Part shown: in pieces, positions 4,706 to 8,556 of the stretch
How the letters are laid out: each line of letters starts with the position of its first letter
How positions within the stretch are numbered: the stretch's first letter is position 1
Assembly: GCF_036703385.1 (NCBI RefSeq)
Contig: NZ_DATNPA010000234.1
Coordinates: forward strand, 1-8,556
Direction of reading: 5' to 3'
From: Allocoleopsis sp036703385
Lineage (GTDB): Bacteria; Cyanobacteriota; Cyanobacteriia; Cyanobacteriales; Coleofasciculaceae
Length of the DNA stretch: 8,556 nucleotides
The notes under the pieces: model-generated
Seen by the model: only the letters and a program-made list of their open reading frames with translations
Database searches by the model: none
Told to the model about the DNA's origin: nothing
Program-made: the position numbers and the translations under genes

Positions 4706-6109
4706 TTAATTTTTCTTCGTGAGTTTATAATCCCTCACTGGAACAGACTGAAATGGCTGAATTGTTGGATGGCGTGCGACAACAACCGGAACCCCTCCAG
4801 AAGGGACAAGAGTAATGCCGCGACGTACTGGTCGTACAGGACGTGGATCGACCAGCGCAAGCTGATAATGGGACAGAATCGTTGCTAGCACTAGTTTCAT
4901 TTCAAACATAGAAAAGGCCATTCCAATACAGCCACGAGCGCCGCCGCCAAAGGGGAGATACTCAAAAGGCGAAAACTTTTGGTGGAGGAAGCGATCGGGT
5001 TTGAACAGCTGGGCATCCGGAAAGACTTCTGGACGGCGATGAGCGAGATAAATACAAGGAACCAGGATTGTACCTGTATCAAAATGGTAGCCTGCTACTT
5101 GCACAGGTTCCAAGGCTCTTCGAGGTGTACAAATCAAAGCAATGGGATTGACTCGCAGGGTTTCGGCGCAGACGGCTGTCAGATAAGGCAATTGAGCAAT
5201 TGCCTCTGGCTTGAGGTTATCCCCTGAGTCGCCGAGTTCCCTTCGCAGGGTTTCGCATACCGGGGCACAGGAGTGAATCCAGTAAAATGCCCAAGTGAGG
5301 ACAGCTGCGGTAGTCTCGTAACCGAGGAGCAGCAGTGAAACGAGTTGATCGCGCAGCTCAACATCGCTCATCGGTTGACCATTCTCATCCCGTGCTGAAA
5401 TTAGCATTGAGAGGATATCTGTACGAAACACATCAGCTTGTTCCCGGCGTTCTTTAATCTCGTCATAGATTAGGGCGTCAATGGCAGCGCGGCGTCTGAG
5501 AAAGTACCCCCAAGGACTCCAGGCCCCTAAATCACGTTGTAGGGGAGGGAAGAAAAACAGACTGGAGTACAAGGGAGCGGTAATGTCGTCTAAGAGCGAA
5601 CTCAGGCGTTTTTCGAGCTGTTGGTAACGGGGGCCCGGTTCAATACCAAACACAACCCGCAGGATAATCTGGAGGGTAATCTCTGGCATAACGTTCTGGA
5701 TGGAAACGGTGGTACCCGTTGTCCAGTCGGCTATGGCTTTTTCGGTGATTTCACAAATGAGTTGACCGTAACCTCTCATGCGATCGCCATGAAACGGCGG
5801 TATCATGAGTTGACGCAGGCGATTATGGCTGTGCCCTTCCTGTAAAACGATAGATTGCTCTCCCATCAAAGGTTCAAAGACATGGGTTGCCTTGCGGAAG
5901 TCTAACTTTGACGAGGGCAGCGAAAAAATCTCTTGAATTGCATCAGGATTGCCGAAAAAGACCACAGGCGGAGAATTTAAACCGAGTACTCGTGTGGTGA
6001 AGATGTCTCCATAGCGTTCTCGACAGTTATCCAAAAATTGAGTCGGTTGAGCAATTAATTGAACCGTCTGTAACAAAGACGGTGTCTGCGGACCATCAGG
6101 TAAGTTCAT
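4706..6109 (-). CDS. Cytochrome P450, CYP110-like (second of a tandem pair)
   Basis: A soluble haem monooxygenase of 467 residues counted from the ATG at 6109 (MNLPDGPQTP, the usual CYP110-type opening). Landmarks: C-helix HNRLR (95-99), I-helix LLGYETT (261-267), K-helix ETLR (316-319), PDRF (371-374) and the haem loop FGGGARGCIG (387-396) with the axial thiolate Cys394. The family activates O2 with electrons from ferredoxin or a similar donor. CYP110 members in cyanobacteria are reported to oxidise fatty acids and some terpenoids, so the substrate here is uncertain. The I-helix residue before Gly263 is Leu where Ala or Gly is normal, and a His-Glu-Thr-type segment reads Tyr-Glu-Thr; the acid/Thr pair (E265, T266) is kept. 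Compared with its paralog upstream it has a longer C-terminal tail (about 20 polar residues). There is an in-frame TTG at 6148, but ATG at 6109 fits the family better. The TAA stop is convergent with the kinase gene. Confidence 0.9.
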   Translation of the reverse strand: MNLPDGPQTPSLLQTVQLIAQPTQFLDNCRERYGDIFTTRVLGLNSPPVVFFGNPDAIQEIFSLPSSKLDFRKATHVFEPLMGEQSIVLQEGHSHNRLRQLMIPPFHGDRMRGYGQLICEITEKAIADWTTGTTVSIQNVMPEITLQIILRVVFGIEPGPRYQQLEKRLSSLLDDITAPLYSSLFFFPPLQRDLGAWSPWGYFLRRRAAIDALIYDEIKERREQADVFRTDILSMLISARDENGQPMSDVELRDQLVSLLLLGYETTAAVLTWAFYWIHSCAPVCETLRRELGDSGDNLKPEAIAQLPYLTAVCAETLRVNPIALICTPRRALEPVQVAGYHFDTGTILVPCIYLAHRRPEVFPDAQLFKPDRFLHQKFSPFEYLPFGGGARGCIGMAFSMFEMKLVLATILSHYQLALVDPRPVRPVRRGITLVPSGGVPVVVARHPTIQPFQSVPVRDYKLTKKN

Positions 6110-6131
6110 CAGACTGCGTGAGACTGTGTGA

Positions 6132-6160
6132 AGGATAGAGCTGAACAAAAAGTGTCACAA
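6132..6160 (-). promoter_or_regulatory. Weak candidate promoter for the downstream P450 gene
   Basis: On the minus strand TTGTGA (6160-6155) and TATCCT (6137-6132) are 17 bases apart, each matching the standard -35/-10 consensus at four of six positions. Initiation near 6125 would give a leader of about 15 bases before the ATG at 6109 and would exclude the TTG at 6148 as start. The 200-bp spacer between the two P450 genes otherwise shows no terminator, so co-transcription remains possible. Confidence 0.25.
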
Positions 6161-6309
6161 GTGAAGTTGGTATGCGCCAGTCGCATTGCCACCAAGAAGT
6201 ACTCTTTCCCTGGAAGAATACCATTGTATTTCCCTGCAAAATCCTTGGTTTAAGTCATTTGATGGGCGGTAATCTTAGAGTTGCAAGGAAGTCATTGAAC
6301 TGTACGGGT

Positions 6310-7692
6310 TCACACCGAACTCGCGACAGCTTGGGGCAAATGCTTTTTAGGCTGACGCTGACTCGTCACAACCATTTTGACGCCGTCAGAGGGTGCAATT
6401 GTCACACCACGACGGGCAGGTTTCACGGGTCGTTGCTCACCTAGTGCCAGTTCATAGTTAGAAAGGATCATGGCTAAAACCAGCTTCATCTCAAACTGAG
6501 CTAAAGCAAAGCCAACACAAAGCCGGGTTCCTCCGCCAAATGGGAAATATTCATAAGGGGAATATTGCCGTTCCAAAAAGCGCTCTGGCTTAAATTGTTT
6601 AGGCTCTGGATAGAGGTCTTCTCGTTGATGCGTTAAATACAGACAAGGAGCAAGTGATGTTTCTGGCTCAAACTGGTAGCCCATAATCTGGACAGGTGAT
6701 TTGGTCACTCGTGGGACGGCGATCGGGACAATCGGGTAAATCCGCACTGTCTCTTGACAAACGGCGGTTAAATAGGGTAACCGATAAATTGCCATTGGAT
6801 CGGAGCTATCTCCTAGAGTCTCCAGCTCACCGAGCAACCGTTCACGCACTGAGGGTAGCTTGTGAATCCAGTACAATGCCCAAGCAAGAGCTGTCGCCGT
6901 CGTTTCGTGACCCGCTATCAACAGCGTCATCAACTCATCACGTAATTCCACATCCGTCATTCCCTCTCCCTGACCATCACGAGCCAACAGCAGTAAAGTA
7001 AGAATGTCCGTAGCATCAGGATTCAGCTGCTGACGACGTTCAGCAATCTCCGCATAAAGCAGGTCGTCAAAAACTTGCTTACGCCGCAACATCCGTCCCC
7101 AAGGACTCCAAGCCCCCCAATCCTTTTGCAGACCTTCAAAGAACAACATGCTGGAACGCAACGGAGAGCCGGTCATATCCAGGAGTGAGGCAAGGAGTGG
7201 CTTCAATTGTTGATAACGCGACCCCTCCCGCAGACCAAATACAACTTGCAAGATGACTTGGAGGGTAATTTCTTGCATAACAGCACGGGCAGTAAACGGC
7301 GTGCCCTTTGTCCACTGACTCGTAACTTGCTCGGTAATCTCACAAATCACCTGTCCATAGGTTCGCATCCGTTCTCCATGAAAGGGAGGCATCAAGAGAC
7401 GCCGCTGCCGTTGGTGGCGATCGCCATCTAGCATCAATATGGAGTTATCCCCTACCAAAGGTCTTAAAATCCGGTTGGCTCGACCGGCATCAAACTGCTT
7501 GGTATCGGCAGTAAAAATCTCTTGAATAGCTTGCGGATTACTGAAAAACACAAAGGGTACAGACTTACTCAGGTGTAGCGTAAAGGTATCCCCGTAGCAT
7601 TGAACACACTCATCCAGCAAGCCAAGGGGGTCAGTAATCCATTGGATGAGCTGCCAAGTGGGTGGCGTTTTTGGACCATCAGGTAATTTCAT
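6310..7692 (-). CDS. Cytochrome P450, CYP110-like (first of a tandem pair)
   Basis: A 460-residue P450 starting at ATG 7692 with MKLPDGPKTPP, the typical CYP110-type N-terminus; there is no transmembrane anchor, so it is cytosolic or peripherally membrane-bound. Landmarks: C-helix DRHQRQRR (91-98), I-helix IAGHETT (259-265) with the canonical Ala-Gly-x-Glu-Thr, K-helix ETVR (314-317), PERF (369-372) and the haem loop FGGGTRLCVG (385-394) with axial Cys392. All catalytic landmarks are canonical. The paralog 200 bp downstream shares long blocks (GAWSPWG, PPFHG, PYLTAVC, EITLQ), so the pair arose by duplication. Likely substrates by family are fatty acids or related lipids; this is not visible in the sequence. 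An in-frame TTG at 7728 would add 12 residues but has no ribosome-binding site and lies before the family start. The gene is divergent from the transketolase-like gene. Confidence 0.91.
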   Translation of the reverse strand: MKLPDGPKTPPTWQLIQWITDPLGLLDECVQCYGDTFTLHLSKSVPFVFFSNPQAIQEIFTADTKQFDAGRANRILRPLVGDNSILMLDGDRHQRQRRLLMPPFHGERMRTYGQVICEITEQVTSQWTKGTPFTARAVMQEITLQVILQVVFGLREGSRYQQLKPLLASLLDMTGSPLRSSMLFFEGLQKDWGAWSPWGRMLRRKQVFDDLLYAEIAERRQQLNPDATDILTLLLLARDGQGEGMTDVELRDELMTLLIAGHETTATALAWALYWIHKLPSVRERLLGELETLGDSSDPMAIYRLPYLTAVCQETVRIYPIVPIAVPRVTKSPVQIMGYQFEPETSLAPCLYLTHQREDLYPEPKQFKPERFLERQYSPYEYFPFGGGTRLCVGFALAQFEMKLVLAMILSNYELALGEQRPVKPARRGVTIAPSDGVKMVVTSQRQPKKHLPQAVASSV

Positions 7693-7797
7693 AAAGAGTG
7701 AATCAGCCTTGGTTTCAACGGTGAACAATGACCAGTTTAGTGAATCGTAGAAAGTGATAGAGGCATTGCAGCAGAAGGCGATTTAGAAATCTCTATC

Positions 7798-7819
7798 CCA
7801 TCAATAAGATATTTGATGG
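7798..7819. repeat. Small perfect hairpin in the P450/transketolase divergent spacer
   Basis: CCATCAA (7798-7804) pairs exactly with TTGATGG (7813-7819) around an 8-base AT-rich loop. It lies about 105 bases before the P450 start and 120 before the transketolase-like start, so an operator role for either gene is possible. No convincing -35/-10 pair was found elsewhere in 7693-7940, and no gene is supported there. Confidence 0.35.
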
Positions 7820-7940
7820 CTTGAAATTCCCAAGCTGACGCTGTTGAAAGCCCCCTCTCTCGACATACCAGATTGTACGATCTACCTATTAAGGCCAACC
7901 CGTTACAGGGACGCAGTTGTTTGAAGAGGGATCTGACATT

Positions 7941-8556
7941 ATGACCGTTGCCACTCAAGCCCCTAGCTTTCAAAAGGGGATTCAGTATTTTGGTGAAGCG
8001 TTGCCGGGATTTGACAATCTAGGCAAGGAACCTGCGATCGCACATGGACAAAAGGCGATCGCTAACCCCAATGACCCAAAGGCTGTCTTTCAAACAATGC
8101 TAACGGCTGACGCCCTGCGTTACCTAACCTTGCAAGTTACGGGGAGTAAAGCTTCTGGACATCCTGGGGGGTTTGCCAGTCAAGCGGAAGCCTATGCGGC
8201 TCTAGTCATGCTAGGCCATAAAAACATCTTGACAGAAGTCGGACATCATGCTCCAGGTTTCTACAGCGCCATGTTCCTCGATCGCTCGTTAGAGGACATG
8301 GGAATTTATACCGTGCAGCAATTGCGCGATCGCTTCCGGGAAAAACACGGACTTTTAGGTCACTTATCCGGTTACATTCCCGGTATTCTCGCACCGGCTG
8401 GCCCGTTGGGACAAGGGCAACACTTTGCAATGGCGGCGGCACTCCTCCACCGGGACAAGCTGTTCCCTTTCACCCTCGGCGATGGGGGGATGGGCGAACC
8501 CTACCCGATGAGCAGTATGGCGCATTTCCATACCGCTTATCCCGACGTGACGAACT
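7941..8556 (+). CDS. Transketolase/phosphoketolase-family ThDP enzyme, N-terminal part (runs off the window)
   Basis: The frame opens at ATG 7941 and stays open for 205 codons to the window end. The first ~45 residues are a variable leader; from residue 55 the protein follows the transketolase N-terminal (pyrophosphate) domain: SGHPGG (72-77, as in transketolase SGHPG), GHHAPGFYSAMF (101-112), GPLGQG (154-159) and GDGGMGEP (180-187), the ThDP/Mg2+ binding motif. It resembles the cyanobacterial Sll0529 type, variously annotated as transketolase or phosphoketolase-like. It differs from the true phosphoketolase Slr0453, which has a different N-terminus. The reaction is therefore expected to involve ketose-phosphate two-carbon transfer, but the exact one is not established. 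GAGG at 7926-7929 lies 11 bases before the ATG and is a reasonable ribosome-binding site. Two HIP1 octamers 21 bases apart encode Ala-Ile-Ala twice in the leader (residues 32-34 and 39-41). Confidence 0.85.
   Translation, partial: MTVATQAPSFQKGIQYFGEALPGFDNLGKEPAIAHGQKAIANPNDPKAVFQTMLTADALRYLTLQVTGSKASGHPGGFASQAEAYAALVMLGHKNILTEVGHHAPGFYSAMFLDRSLEDMGIYTVQQLRDRFREKHGLLGHLSGYIPGILAPAGPLGQGQHFAMAAALLHRDKLFPFTLGDGGMGEPYPMSSMAHFHTAYPDVTN
8034..8062. repeat. Closely spaced pair of HIP1 octamers (GCGATCGC)
   Basis: Two GCGATCGC copies at 8034-8041 and 8055-8062, a third nearby at 8326-8333. Others in the window are at 1567-1574, 2093-2100, 3218-3225, 5780-5787 and 7417-7424. HIP1 is a cyanobacterial genome-wide repeat of unknown function, linked to GATC/CGATCG methylation. 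Only the copy at 2093 is outside a gene. Confidence 0.9.

Noticed and set aside
7737..7973. 78-codon minus-strand frame before the P450 pair
   Set aside because: It overlaps the start of the transketolase-like gene antisense and shows no protein-like features; most of it is promoter region.
1..8556. CRISPR arrays, tRNA, rRNA or phage attachment sites
   Set aside because: No regularly spaced repeats, cloverleaf-like segments or rRNA-like stretches were seen on either strand.
7941..8556. True phosphoketolase (Xfp)
   Set aside because: The N-terminus lacks the HGxWRAANYL-type start of classic phosphoketolases and instead shows transketolase-like SGHPG and GPLGQG motifs.

Overview
The window looks like a filamentous or otherwise large-genome cyanobacterium. 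It holds eight perfect copies of the cyanobacterial octamer GCGATCGC (HIP1), a CrtO-type carotenoid ketolase, two CYP110-like cytochromes P450 and a Sll0529-like transketolase/phosphoketolase-family enzyme. I cannot name the genus from sequence alone.

Layout. Bases 1-237 are the 3' end of an IS200/IS605-family element: the last ~61 codons of a TnpB nuclease on the + strand, then a right-end hairpin. The element abuts the stop codon of crtO (235-1929, minus strand), which encodes a FAD-dependent beta-carotene ketolase. A 431-bp gene-free stretch (1930-2360) follows, rich in short palindromes. Next come three genes of a partner-switching signalling module: a STAS anti-sigma-factor antagonist (2361-2687, +), a response-regulator/PP2C phosphatase fusion (2718-3857, -) and an RsbW-like HATPase kinase/anti-sigma factor (4095-4514, +, TTG start). 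Antagonist and phosphatase converge on a perfect 11-bp-stem terminator. Phosphatase and kinase diverge from a 237-bp spacer. Downstream, two tandem P450 paralogs lie on the minus strand (4706-6109 and 6310-7692). Divergent from them, the N-terminal third or so of a ThDP-dependent transketolase-family enzyme starts at 7941 and runs off the window.

How the genes could work together. In the switch, the expected logic is that the kinase phosphorylates the antagonist on Ser49 and holds a sigma factor or another target. When the REC domain of the phosphatase is activated, the PP2C domain dephosphorylates the antagonist, which then captures the kinase and frees the target. Neither a sigma factor nor the sensor kinase for the REC domain is in the window, so input and output are unknown. 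CrtO makes ketocarotenoids (echinenone). The CYP110-like enzymes probably hydroxylate fatty-acid-like or terpenoid lipids. A functional tie between the switch and these oxidative enzymes is only inference from proximity. No clearly new system is visible. The points most worth a second look are the transposon boundary at the crtO stop, the complete switch lacking an obvious target, and the divergent oxygen-binding helix in one of the two P450s.
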